Positions 29,801 through 37,055 of a stretch of DNA of 64,000 nucleotides are shown one piece after another. Source of the DNA: Pseudomonas fluorescens (GTDB lineage Bacteria > Pseudomonadota > Gammaproteobacteria > Pseudomonadales > Pseudomonadaceae); assembly GCF_001902145.1 (NCBI RefSeq), contig NZ_MRST01000020.1:1-64000 (forward strand), given 5' to 3'. The translations under genes and the position numbers were made by a program. The notes below the pieces were generated by a model. It saw nothing but the letters and a program-made list of their open reading frames with translations. It did not search any database and was not told where the DNA came from. The first letter of the stretch is position 1. The number at the start of each line of letters is the position of its first letter.

Positions 29801-30450
29801 AGTTACAGTTCCTCGGTCACCAGGTGGTCGCCCTGGAGTCGGCCGAGGCCGCGTTGCAACGCTGGCGTGAGCAGCGTTTTGATGTGCTGGTCACCGATTG
29901 CCAGATGCCCGGCATGTCCGGCTATGCCTTGAGTGCGGCTATACGGCGCCTCGAAGCCGAGGAGCAACGGCCTCGCAGCGCGCTGGTGGGTTGCACCGCG
30001 AACGCCATGAAAGATGAACAACGCCGCTGCGAGGACGCCGGTATGGATGAACTGCTGGTCAAGCCGGTGACCCTGGAACACTGGACCCAAGTGCTGGCCC
30101 GCGTGGCGCCCCAGCGTTCGTTCGATATCCAGGCCCTGCGCACCATGACCCAGGCCGATGGCCCGGTGCTGCAGAGCATGTTGCAGGAACTGGCCAAGAG
30201 CCTGGACCACGAACACGAGATATTGGCGGGTGCCCTGGCCGAGCGCGACGTGGCACGTTTGAATGCATCGCTGCACCGGCTCAAGGGCATTTGCTCGCTG
30301 GTGGATGCACTGCCGCTCGCCAAGGCCTGTGTCGCTCTTGAGCAGTGCGCCCGCGAGCAGCGCGGCGCCGAGCTTGAAGCACCCTGGTTGCGGTTGTCCG
30401 GGGTGCTCAAGGCGTTTCGTCGCGACCTGCAACCCTATCTGGATGCCTAA
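26878..30450 (+). CDS. Unorthodox hybrid sensor histidine kinase, RocS1/BvgS type
   Basis: A membrane sensor of 1190 residues. An N-terminal signal or anchor (about 1-26) precedes two periplasmic solute-binding (SBP_bac_3) domains at about 57-274 and 294-516 and a membrane segment at about 529-550. A PAS domain follows (about 571-684), then HisKA with histidine 716 (SHEIRTPM), HATPase (GTGLGLSICKQL near 896), a receiver with aspartate 1007, and an HPt domain with histidine 1133 (LHRLKGICSLVDA). The GTG at 26878 follows AAGGAAA at proper spacing; no nearby ATG gives a signal peptide. Layout and neighbours match the RocS1/SadS sensor of Pseudomonas aeruginosa. The ligand is unknown. Confidence 0.9.
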   Translation: MQVLIQWTLKLVCLLWLIQVPMSLAAVSLPFKLVPAFIPLEPMPLAPTEQQWLAAHRTLKVGISIDDYQPIDITRDRNRYQGISADYLSLVGARLGVPMQVLGFSERAQAVEALRNGTIDILTSANGYERDVPGLQFTPDYMPDRSVVVLRRDDTQDDDLAGKKLVLLDGYANVQKVHAAYPDSHIMLAPNLYSGLEALKQGDADAFIGNEVIVRAYKSLRPYLGLQIKEQSRLAPIGFAFATRQADPLLGAMMNRALASLDESVQREILARWTTGLGVGISGERVALSASEQAWVREHPHVVVVAQQLSPYIFRDKDGRWVGLNVDLLNRISRMTGLQFIYEEVGSTAQTLEWLETGRAQMNTTLAVNQERSALLDFSHGFGGSGWVFIERTDAAPLTGLNQLDGKVLALPARHVMESQIRHDHPLIKLRLVDNYIQARELVRRGEAAATIQTEVEVQSYPEDGLRIGRSVDGKWSSNCLSVRKDQPELLSILNKALEALPVAELSALRLRWIGAVAIPPPAWQRVPPWAYWTVATALLFVLVSLVWNSRLKRQIRQRLEAEQRLNDQLAFKRALLDGMPNPLFVRDLAGRLVTCNKSYEQQLVTRLELIQGLTLMESKVMPDATAARLHAGHMEQLATQQPLFVDRQLELNAGTYHVYQWTVPFFDAQGRLQGLLGGWIDINERKDLERQLMDARQAADEANYAKSAFLSALSHEIRTPMTAIIGLLELEQERCLASGQPVSEALQVAHRSARELIALMGDSLDLAKIEAGHLQLAPQTTELKRFFEGIQSLFEATAQKKGLHLTLAFDPAAQGYYWFDPLRLRQVMHNLLGNALKFTERGGVHLSVTCQRDETDTEYLHLCVKDSGPGISAEQQPRVFKPFTQVSALTAAQHGGTGLGLSICKQLVELMGGSIHLDSVVGEGTVVCIDLRLDRVSTDDVPATPTATLSPTGRSLSVLVVDDLAANRLVLAQQLQFLGHQVVALESAEAALQRWREQRFDVLVTDCQMPGMSGYALSAAIRRLEAEEQRPRSALVGCTANAMKDEQRRCEDAGMDELLVKPVTLEHWTQVLARVAPQRSFDIQALRTMTQADGPVLQSMLQELAKSLDHEHEILAGALAERDVARLNASLHRLKGICSLVDALPLAKACVALEQCAREQRGAELEAPWLRLSGVLKAFRRDLQPYLDA

Positions 30451-30454
30451 CACA

Positions 30455-30556
30455 CTGTAGGAACGAGCTTGCTCGCGAAAAACTCACAAGCGCCGCGTTT
30501 ACCCAGGAAGCCCGCGTTATCGTTAACGTTTTTCGCGAGCAAGCTCGCTCCTACAG
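30455..30556. repeat. REP doublet (REPIN), same unit as at 10201
   Basis: Inverted arms GTAGGAACGAGCTTGCTCGC and its consensus complement, with a spacer containing GCGCCGCGTTTACCCAGG and CGCGTTATCGTTAACG. It separates the sensor kinase from the REC-EAL gene. Confidence 0.9.
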
Positions 30557-30639
30557 ACCCCATTTAGGACACGTCCTATGGGGTACACCACAGCATATGG
30601 CTACTGTGCAGGACTTTCCCTGTACCGACACCCTTACCC

Positions 30640-31884
30640 ATGCGATCCCTGAACGTCCTGATCCTCGAAGACAATCCGTTTCAACTGATGGCGCTGCACC
30701 AGATGCTCAATGCCAACGGCGTGTTCAATGTACGGGCCGCGGAAACGGTCGAAACCGCCCGCCAGTCTCTGGACAGCAAAGGCCCGGTGGATATCGCCAT
30801 CTGCGATCTGTACCTGGAGCAGGGCGATGGCCTGGAATTGATCCGCGAGTTGGCGGAGCGCCGCCTGGCCCAGGTGTTGATCCTGCTCAGCAACGCCGAG
30901 CCCGACGTGCTGGAGGGCGTAGCGAACATGGCCCGGCATTTGGGGCTCAAGGTCCTGGCATGTTTGCCCAAGCCGGCCTCGGCCAAGCTGATCGGGCGAG
31001 TACTGAGCGATTGTCAGGAGCACTTGCGCCCAGGGCCAGCGGTGCTGTCCTGGGAGCGCGTGCGCCAATTGCTGGGCTTGTGCGAGCGGGAACAACTGCC
31101 GCCCTCGGCGGATGTCAGCCAGGCAACTATCGCGGCGTGTGGCAGGGTCTGGTACCAGCCCATCGTCAGTCAGGCCGGTGTGTTGCAAGGGGTGGAGGCG
31201 CTGGCGCGTTGGCAGTTGCAGGACGGTGAGTTGTTGCTGCCTGACGAGTTCCTGCCGGTGCTGGAGTTTGCCGGCATGGAAGAGGCGTTTACCTGGCATG
31301 TGCTGGAGCAGGCGCTTGGCCTGGCGAACCAGGTGATGGGCGAAAGCGGCCAGGTGCTGCCAGTGGCTGTGAATATTCCCGGGCGCATGCTGGAGCGCGA
31401 GCACTTCCCCCAGGTGCTGCAAGGGCTGCTGCAGTTGCACGGTGTGCCCGCCCATAGCCTGACCCTGGAGCTGGTGGAAACCTCGACATTGAAAACCGAT
31501 AGCGTCCATGTCACCGGGTTGCTGCGCTTGCGCATGTTGGGTTGCCAGTTGTCCATCGGCGACTTCGGCATGGGCGGTACCAGCCTGCAGCATTTGCTGG
31601 AACTGCCGTTTACCGAGCTGAAAATTCCTCCGGCGTTTGCCTGTGGGATGGCCAATGATGACCGCAAGGCCGCTGTGGTGGCGGGCGCCATGAGCATGGC
31701 GGCGCGCCTGGACGTTGCCGTGGTGGTCACCGGCGTGGAAACCGCCGCCGACTATCACGCCGTGGGGGAACTGGGGGCGGCGTGGCTGCAAGGTTGCTTT
31801 ATCGCCCGGCCGATGGACGCCGAGGCGCTCAAGCAATGGATCGCGTTCCAGGCTAGGCCAGCCCGTGTTCCTGCAAGTAAATAA
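30640..31884 (+). CDS. REC-EAL response regulator, RocR-like, with degenerate EAL domain
   Basis: A cytoplasmic regulator of 414 residues. The receiver (1 to about 125) has acidic D11, phospho-acceptor D56 (ICDLYLE) and K111 (LPKP). The EAL domain (about 160-405) keeps EAL at 186-188, N245, E277, E280, K328 and Q384. However, DDFG reads GDFG (G307), the KID motif reads KIP (P330) and the EGVET glutamate is T364. These correspond, from memory, to catalytic residues D295, D318 and E352 of RocR. Hydrolysis of cyclic di-GMP is therefore doubtful, although binding may remain. Position beside the Roc-type sensor and regulator supports a RocR-like role in damping that pathway. Confidence 0.87.
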   Translation: MRSLNVLILEDNPFQLMALHQMLNANGVFNVRAAETVETARQSLDSKGPVDIAICDLYLEQGDGLELIRELAERRLAQVLILLSNAEPDVLEGVANMARHLGLKVLACLPKPASAKLIGRVLSDCQEHLRPGPAVLSWERVRQLLGLCEREQLPPSADVSQATIAACGRVWYQPIVSQAGVLQGVEALARWQLQDGELLLPDEFLPVLEFAGMEEAFTWHVLEQALGLANQVMGESGQVLPVAVNIPGRMLEREHFPQVLQGLLQLHGVPAHSLTLELVETSTLKTDSVHVTGLLRLRMLGCQLSIGDFGMGGTSLQHLLELPFTELKIPPAFACGMANDDRKAAVVAGAMSMAARLDVAVVVTGVETAADYHAVGELGAAWLQGCFIARPMDAEALKQWIAFQARPARVPASK

Positions 31885-32515
31885 ACAGGGCGGCATCGTT
31901 GACCAGCCCCAGCTTGCGCATGGCGCTGACTTTTTGCGCGCTGACGGTCTGCTTGCTGCGATGCAGGTGCGCGGCGATCTCGCCCACCGTCATGCCACCG
32001 GCCAACAGGCGAATCACCTCCAGCTCCCGGGGTGACAGGCGCTCGTGGGAATGCAGGCGATCGGCGCCGACTTCCCCGGCCAGGCTCAGCGCCTGGCGGA
32101 TGGTCTGGGCCACATAGGTGCGTTGTTGGCGCACCTGGCGGATCGCCTGGGGCAGCTCATCGGCCAGGCTGGCCTTGCTCAGCAAGCCCATCACACCCAA
32201 TGCCAGGATGGAATGAAACAAGCCGGCGTTGTTGAGCATGGTCACCACCACAATGGGCAGGTGCGGATAGTGCCGGCGCAGTTGCTCGATCAAGCGCAGC
32301 CCGTCGGCCTGGGGCTCGACGGGCATCATGAAGTCGGTCACCACCACATCGCAGGCACAGTGTTGCAATAACGCACTGAGGGCCTGGGGGGAATTGGCCT
32401 CGCCGACGATGCTGACGTGCGGGTCACGTTCGAGCACGGCGCGCAGGCCAATCAGGAAAATCGGGTGATCATCGGCAATCACGATACGCAAGGGCGGTTC
32501 AGACGCAGCTCTCAA
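31853..32515 (-). CDS. NarL/LuxR-type response regulator, RocA1-like
   Basis: A DNA-binding response regulator of 220 residues. The receiver contains IVIADDHPIFLIGL and the phospho-acceptor in VVTDFMMP (residue 61). The C-terminal LuxR helix-turn-helix reads RLSPRELEVIRLLAGGMTVGEIAAHLHRSKQTVSAQKVSAMRKLGL. A TTG at 32515 is chosen because GGGAG lies six bases upstream; a TTG at 32533 is the alternative, and no ATG is available. Its 3' end overlaps that of the REC-EAL gene by 32 bases, convergently. In the P. aeruginosa counterpart this regulator, phosphorylated by the sensor, controls cup fimbriae; target genes here are not in the window. Confidence 0.87.
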   Translation of the reverse strand: MRAASEPPLRIVIADDHPIFLIGLRAVLERDPHVSIVGEANSPQALSALLQHCACDVVVTDFMMPVEPQADGLRLIEQLRRHYPHLPIVVVTMLNNAGLFHSILALGVMGLLSKASLADELPQAIRQVRQQRTYVAQTIRQALSLAGEVGADRLHSHERLSPRELEVIRLLAGGMTVGEIAAHLHRSKQTVSAQKVSAMRKLGLVNDAALFIYLQEHGLA

Positions 32516-32656
32516 GGCAGGCTCCCGGGACAATCCAGGGATTCTAGCCTGTGCGCCGTTGTTTTTTCTCTGTCATCTTTTCCGTGCATGCTCGTTTTCC
32601 TCAAGCAGTGGATTACACAAAAGGTAGAACTTTCTGCTTTGAGCACGGGTCACTTG

Positions 32657-32703
32657 AATGTCAGCCTCTTCGTGACATTTTTGTTTTTCGAACCTTTTTC
32701 GAA
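32657..32703 (+). other. Hairpin and TTCGAA pair in the leader of the DUF3509 gene
   Basis: AATGTCA/TGACATT with a nine-base loop is followed by TTTGTTTTT (32657-32688), resembling an intrinsic terminator. It is followed at once by two TTCGAA palindromes (32687-32692, 32698-32703) five bases apart. No plus-strand gene ends nearby, so this could be an attenuator or protein-binding site. Confidence 0.4.
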
Positions 32704-32722
32704 TGATTGAGTGGTGATCGAG

Positions 32723-33007
32723 ATGGAGAGTATCAACCTATTGCTCAGCCAAGCACTGAGCCCTTATCAGGTTACGCTGACCTCTGCCGGTATGCGCGAC
32801 GACTGCCTGGTAACCGTGAAGAACCCCGGTGGCGCCATCGTGGTTGAACGTGAAGTCGATCGTGCGCAATTGAGCGACAAGCGCGCGCTGGTGGATGTGG
32901 TGGATTGCCTGCTCCGCGACCTGAAAATCGCCGAAGGGCGCCTGGAACCTTCAGTCATCGCTGCCTTGCGCAACGCCTCCCAAACCCGTGGCGGCGCACT
33001 GGCATGA
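32723..33007 (+). CDS. DUF3509 family protein
   Basis: A 94-residue protein matching a Pseudomonas-specific family (DUF3509), starting MESINLLLSQALSPYQVTLT and containing NPGGAIVVEREVDRAQLSDKRALVDVVDCLLRDL. It has no signal peptide, membrane segment or known catalytic motif, and its function is unknown. The ATG at 32723 is preferred; GTG codons at 32711 and 32714 are in frame. It is monocistronic, between the Roc-like locus and a CoA-transferase, with an unusual structured leader and its own terminator. Confidence 0.8.
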   Translation: MESINLLLSQALSPYQVTLTSAGMRDDCLVTVKNPGGAIVVEREVDRAQLSDKRALVDVVDCLLRDLKIAEGRLEPSVIAALRNASQTRGGALA

Positions 33008-33128
33008 AACATTATTTTTCTTCGGAACCTTCCTACAAGGTGGTCAGTCAGAGTTTGTAACAGCAAGAGCAGGCATTGTGCTCCGGTGTTTGTCGCTTGC
33101 TGTGCGGGTCTTTTTGTAGACCACGTTT

Positions 33129-33167
33129 AACCCCGAGTTGTCTCCCCACTGCTCGGGGTTTCTTTTT
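33129..33167 (+). terminator. Terminator after the DUF3509 gene
   Basis: AACCCCGAG/CTCGGGGTT stem with a 14-base loop, followed by TCTTTTT. It lies just before the convergent CoA-transferase stop and may serve both strands. Confidence 0.8.
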
Positions 33168-33179
33168 GCCTCGGATTTG

Positions 33180-34379
33180 TCAGATCGCGCCATCCTCGCG
33201 CAGGCGAGTGATAGCCGCCGCGTCGTAGCCCAGGGCATTGAGCACCAGGCTGTTGTGTTCACCCAGTTGCGGCCCTACCCATTCGCAACTGCCTGGTGTG
33301 TCCGAGAGCTTGGGCACGATGCCGGGCATCTTGAAGTCCTTGCCGCCCGGCAACTGCGCCTTGAGGAACATTTCCCGGGCCAGGAATTGCGGGTCGCCCA
33401 GCATGTCTTCAGCGCTGTAGATGCGGCTGGCGGGCACCTCGGCTTTATTCAGATGCTCAATCACCTGGTCGAGCGACAGCGAATTGACCCAGCGATCAAT
33501 CACGCCGTACAGCTCGTCGCGGCGAGCGTCACGCCCGTCATTGCTGGCCAGTGCAGGGTCGTTCGCCAGGTCGTCACGGCCGATCACGCGCATGAAGCGC
33601 TTGAAGATCGCATCGCCATTGGCGCCGATCTGCACATGCTTGCCGTCTGCGGTGGTGTGGATCGAGGACGGGGTGATGCCAGGCATGATGTTGCCGGTGC
33701 GCTCACGGATAAACCCGAACACATCGAACTCGGGGATCATGCTTTCCATCATGGCGAAGATGGCTTCATACAGCGCCACATCCACCACCTGGCCCAGGCC
33801 GCCGTTGACTTCGCGGTGACGCAGCGCCATCAGCGCGCCGATCACCGCCCACAACGCGGCAATCGAGTCGCCGATGGAGATCCCGGTGCGCACTGGCGGG
33901 CGGTCCTCGAAGCCGGTGATATAGCGCAAGCCGCCCATGGACTCGCCCACCGCGCCAAACCCCGGCTGGTCCTTCATCGGCCCGGTCTGGCCGAAGCCCG
34001 AGAGGCGCACCATCACCAACTTGGGGTTGAGGGCGTGCAGGGTTTCCCAGCTCAGGCCGAGTTTCTCCAGCACGCCTGGGCGGAAGTTTTCGATCAGGAT
34101 GTCGGCGTCGGCCAACAGTTGCTTGAGGATCGCCAGCCCCTCAGGGTGCTTGAGGTTGAGCGTCAGCGACTGCTTGTTGCGCGCCTGCACGAACCACCAC
34201 AGCGAAGTGCCTTCATACAGCTTGCGCCATTTGCGCAGCGGGTCGCCGCCGTCCGGGGATTCGACCTTGATCACCTCGGCGCCGAATTCGGCGCAGATGC
34301 GTGAGGCAAACGGGCCGGCGATCAAAGTGCCCAGTTCGATGACTTTCAGGCCGGCGAGTGGTTTGGCAGTGAGCGACAT
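33180..34379 (-). CDS. Class III CoA-transferase (CaiB/BaiF family)
   Basis: An enzyme of 399 residues moving CoA between carboxylic acids. The N-terminal part has LAGLKVIELGTLIAGPFASRICAEFGAEVIKVE, with NKQSLTLNLKHPEG, NFRPGVLEKLGL and SGFGQTGP after it. The catalytic aspartate is expected in GQVVDVALYEAIFAMMES. The acid substrate cannot be inferred, because no partner dehydrogenase or lyase gene is adjacent. It is a single gene convergent with the DUF3509 gene and divergent from the YaeQ gene. Confidence 0.92.
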   Translation of the reverse strand: MSLTAKPLAGLKVIELGTLIAGPFASRICAEFGAEVIKVESPDGGDPLRKWRKLYEGTSLWWFVQARNKQSLTLNLKHPEGLAILKQLLADADILIENFRPGVLEKLGLSWETLHALNPKLVMVRLSGFGQTGPMKDQPGFGAVGESMGGLRYITGFEDRPPVRTGISIGDSIAALWAVIGALMALRHREVNGGLGQVVDVALYEAIFAMMESMIPEFDVFGFIRERTGNIMPGITPSSIHTTADGKHVQIGANGDAIFKRFMRVIGRDDLANDPALASNDGRDARRDELYGVIDRWVNSLSLDQVIEHLNKAEVPASRIYSAEDMLGDPQFLAREMFLKAQLPGGKDFKMPGIVPKLSDTPGSCEWVGPQLGEHNSLVLNALGYDAAAITRLREDGAI

Positions 34380-34516
34380 GGTGATCCTTACGAGCGCGGG
34401 ACGATGATGTACTGCTTTTTAACATAGGCGAGCCGCGCGGATGCAGCGCAGTATTCGTTCAATGCCCTCGCCATCGGTTAGACTGGCCGCCTTTCCTTGT
34501 CTTTAGAAGCCCGTTC

Positions 34517-35059
34517 ATGGCCCAGCCGTCCACGACCTACAAATTCGAACTCAACCTCACCGATCTCGACCGCTCGGTGTACGAGAGTGTCAAACAGACC
34601 ATCGCCCGCCACCCTTCGGAAACCGAAGAGCGCATGACCGTGCGCTTGCTGGCCTACGCCCTCTGGTACAACGAGCAATTGGCGTTCGGGCGTGGCCTGT
34701 CGGATGTAGATGAACCGGCCCTGTGGGAAAAAAGCCTGGATGATCGGGTTTTGCACTGGATCGAAGTCGGCCAGCCGGATGCCGACCGCCTGACCTGGTG
34801 CTCGCGCCGCACGGAACGCACCAGCCTGCTGGCCTATGGCAGCCTGCGCGTGTGGGAAGGCAAGGTGGTACCGGTGGCCAACAACCTGAAAAACGTGCAC
34901 ATCGCTGCCGTACCTCAGGAAGTCTTGGAGACCCTGGCCAAGGACATGCCCCGCGTCATCAAGTGGGACGTGATGATCAGCGAAGGCACGATCTTTGTAA
35001 CCGATGACCGTGGCCAGCATGAAGTGCAACTGCAATGGCTGGTCGGCGAACGCGGTTGA
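34517..35059 (+). CDS. yaeQ: YaeQ family protein
   Basis: A 180-residue protein of the YaeQ family, a PD-(D/E)XK nuclease-like fold. Recognisable parts are TTYKFELNLTDLDRSVYESVKQTIARHPSET, RLLAYALWYNEQLAFGRGLSDVDEPALW and WIEVGQPDADRL, whose acidic residues occupy the nuclease-like site. Function is not firmly established: a link to transcription elongation (suppression of RfaH loss) was reported for relatives, but biochemical activity is unclear. It is monocistronic and followed by a REP doublet. Confidence 0.9.
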   Translation: MAQPSTTYKFELNLTDLDRSVYESVKQTIARHPSETEERMTVRLLAYALWYNEQLAFGRGLSDVDEPALWEKSLDDRVLHWIEVGQPDADRLTWCSRRTERTSLLAYGSLRVWEGKVVPVANNLKNVHIAAVPQEVLETLAKDMPRVIKWDVMISEGTIFVTDDRGQHEVQLQWLVGERG

Positions 35060-35080
35060 ATCCTGGCTGAGCACGGCCCC

Positions 35081-35180
35081 CTGTAGGAGCGAGCTTGCTC
35101 GCGAAAAAACCCAAGGCACCGCGTTCACCCAGGCACACGCGTCATCGTTAACCACCTTCGCGAGCAAGCTCGCTCCTACA
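35081..35180. repeat. REP doublet (REPIN), same unit as at 10201
   Basis: Inverted GTAGGAGCGAGCTTGCTCGC arms flank a spacer with GGCACCGCGTTCACCCAGG and CGCGTCATCGTTAACC, closely matching the spacer at 30455. It lies between yaeQ and recJ, ending 28 bases before recJ. Confidence 0.9.
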
Positions 35181-35208
35181 ATTATTAAAGAGAAGTTATC
35201 ACCACCGT

Positions 35209-36918
35209 ATGCGTATCGATCCCCGCCCATTGCCCGCCGTCCTGCCTTTTCTCGGTGAACTGCCGCCGCTGTTGACCCGCCTTTACGCCGCACGCGGGGT
35301 GCAGTCGGAGGCCGAGCTGGACAAGAGCCTGGCGCGGTTGATTCCCTATCAGCAGCTCAAGGGCATCGACGCCGCGGTGGACTTGCTGGTGACGGCCCTG
35401 GAGCAGCGTCAGCGCATCCTGATCGTCGGTGACTTCGACGCCGATGGCGCCACGGCGAGCACCGTAGGCACCCTGGGCCTGCGTTTGCTCGGGGCGGCCC
35501 ATGTCGATTACCTAGTGCCCAACCGCTTCGAATACGGCTACGGGCTGACCCCGGAAATCGTCGCGGTGGCGCTGCAGCGCGAGCCGCAGTTGCTGATCAC
35601 CGTGGACAACGGTATCTCCAGCGTCGAAGGCGTGGCGGCGGCGAAAGCGGCGGGGTTGCAGGTGCTGGTGACCGACCACCACTTGCCCGGCGATGAACTG
35701 CCGGCCGCCGACGCCATCGTCAATCCGAACCAGCCGGGCTGCACGTTTCCCAGCAAGGCCCTGGCCGGGGTCGGCGTGATCTTCTACGTGTTGATGGCCC
35801 TGCGTGCACGGTTGCGCAGCCTGGGTTGGTATGACAGCAAGCCCCAGCCGAACATCGGTGAACTGCTCGACCTCGTGGCCCTGGGCAGCGTCGCTGACGT
35901 GGTGCCGCTGGACGCCAACAACCGCATCCTCGTGCATCAGGGGCTGGAGCGTATTCGGGCCGGTCGGGCGCGGCCGGGGATCAAGGCGATCCTGGAAGTG
36001 GCCAAGCGTGATCATGCGCGTATCACCTCCACCGACCTGGGTTTTATCCTCGGCCCGCGCCTCAATGCTGCCGGACGCCTGGATGATATGAGCCTGGGCA
36101 TCGAATGCCTGCTCACCACCGACTTCGCCGCTGCACGGGAAATGGCCGCGCAACTGGACGGCATGAACCAGGACCGTAAATCCATCGAACAAGGCATGCA
36201 GCGCGAGGCCCTGGCCCAGCTCAAGGACTTGCCGATAGAGTCGATGCCGTACGGCTTGTGCCTGTTCGACCCGGAGTGGCACCAAGGGGTGATCGGGATT
36301 CTCGCGTCGCGTATGAAGGAGCGTTATTTCCGCCCTACCATTGCCTTCGCCGATGCCGGCGATGGCTTGCTCAAGGGCTCTGGACGCTCGGTGCAAGGCT
36401 TTCATATCCGCGATGCGTTGGCGGTCGTCGCCAGCCAGCATCCCAACCTGATCGCCAAGTACGGCGGCCACGCCATGGCGGCGGGGCTGACCTTGCCCAA
36501 GGCCAACTTCCCATTGTTTGCGCAAGCCTTTGATGCCGAAGTGCGTCGGCAACTACGCGAAGAAGACCTCACCGGCCGCCTGCTTTCAGACGGCACCCTG
36601 GCGGTGGAAGAGTTTCACCTGGAACTGGCCCGCGCCCTGCGCCATGCCGGCCCGTGGGGGCAGCACTTTCCCGAGCCGTTGTTCCATGGCGTGTTCCAGT
36701 TGGTGGAGCAGCGGGTGGTGGGCGAGCGGCATCTGAAAGTAGTGCTCAAGAGCGAATGCGGGTCTGTGAAGCTCGATGGCATCGCCTTTGGGGTAGACCG
36801 CGAAGTGTGGCCAAACCCGACCGTGCGTTGGGTGGAATTGGCCTACAAGCTGGATGTGAATGAATTTCGTGGCAATGAGACGGTGCAGTTGATGATTGCG
36901 CACATCGAACCGCGTTAG
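35209..36918 (+). CDS. recJ: Single-stranded-DNA-specific 5'-3' exonuclease RecJ
   Basis: A DHH-family exonuclease of 569 residues used in recombination and mismatch repair. The catalytic motifs run VGDFDADGATAS, VTVDNGISS-like LITVDNGISS, VTDHHLPGDELPAADAIVNPNQPGC and LDLVALGSVADVVPL. The DHHA1 domain has KYGGHAMAAGLTL, and the C-terminal OB-like domain ends VQLMIAHIEPR. Length is normal. It has little room upstream (28 bases after the REP doublet), so its promoter may lie in or before the repeat. Confidence 0.96.
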   Translation: MRIDPRPLPAVLPFLGELPPLLTRLYAARGVQSEAELDKSLARLIPYQQLKGIDAAVDLLVTALEQRQRILIVGDFDADGATASTVGTLGLRLLGAAHVDYLVPNRFEYGYGLTPEIVAVALQREPQLLITVDNGISSVEGVAAAKAAGLQVLVTDHHLPGDELPAADAIVNPNQPGCTFPSKALAGVGVIFYVLMALRARLRSLGWYDSKPQPNIGELLDLVALGSVADVVPLDANNRILVHQGLERIRAGRARPGIKAILEVAKRDHARITSTDLGFILGPRLNAAGRLDDMSLGIECLLTTDFAAAREMAAQLDGMNQDRKSIEQGMQREALAQLKDLPIESMPYGLCLFDPEWHQGVIGILASRMKERYFRPTIAFADAGDGLLKGSGRSVQGFHIRDALAVVASQHPNLIAKYGGHAMAAGLTLPKANFPLFAQAFDAEVRRQLREEDLTGRLLSDGTLAVEEFHLELARALRHAGPWGQHFPEPLFHGVFQLVEQRVVGERHLKVVLKSECGSVKLDGIAFGVDREVWPNPTVRWVELAYKLDVNEFRGNETVQLMIAHIEPR

Positions 36919-36940
36919 ATACAGCTCACAATGCAATTCA

Positions 36941-37034
36941 AATGTGGGAGGGGGCTTGCCCCCGATAGCAGAGTGTCAGTCAATGATGTTGTGACTGATC
37001 CACCGCCATCGGGGGCAAGCCCCCTCCCACATTG
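36941..37034. repeat. REP doublet of the TGTGGGAGGGGGCTTGCCCCCG type
   Basis: Inverted arms TGTGGGAGGGGGCTTGCCCC (36943-36962) and complement (37013-37032) enclose a spacer with internal dyad GTCAGTCA/TGTGACTGA. The repeat class is distinct from the GTAGGAGCGAGC type and lies between the convergent recJ and hydrolase genes. Confidence 0.88.
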
Positions 37035-37055
37035 GGTCTTGTGTACAGCCTGGGA

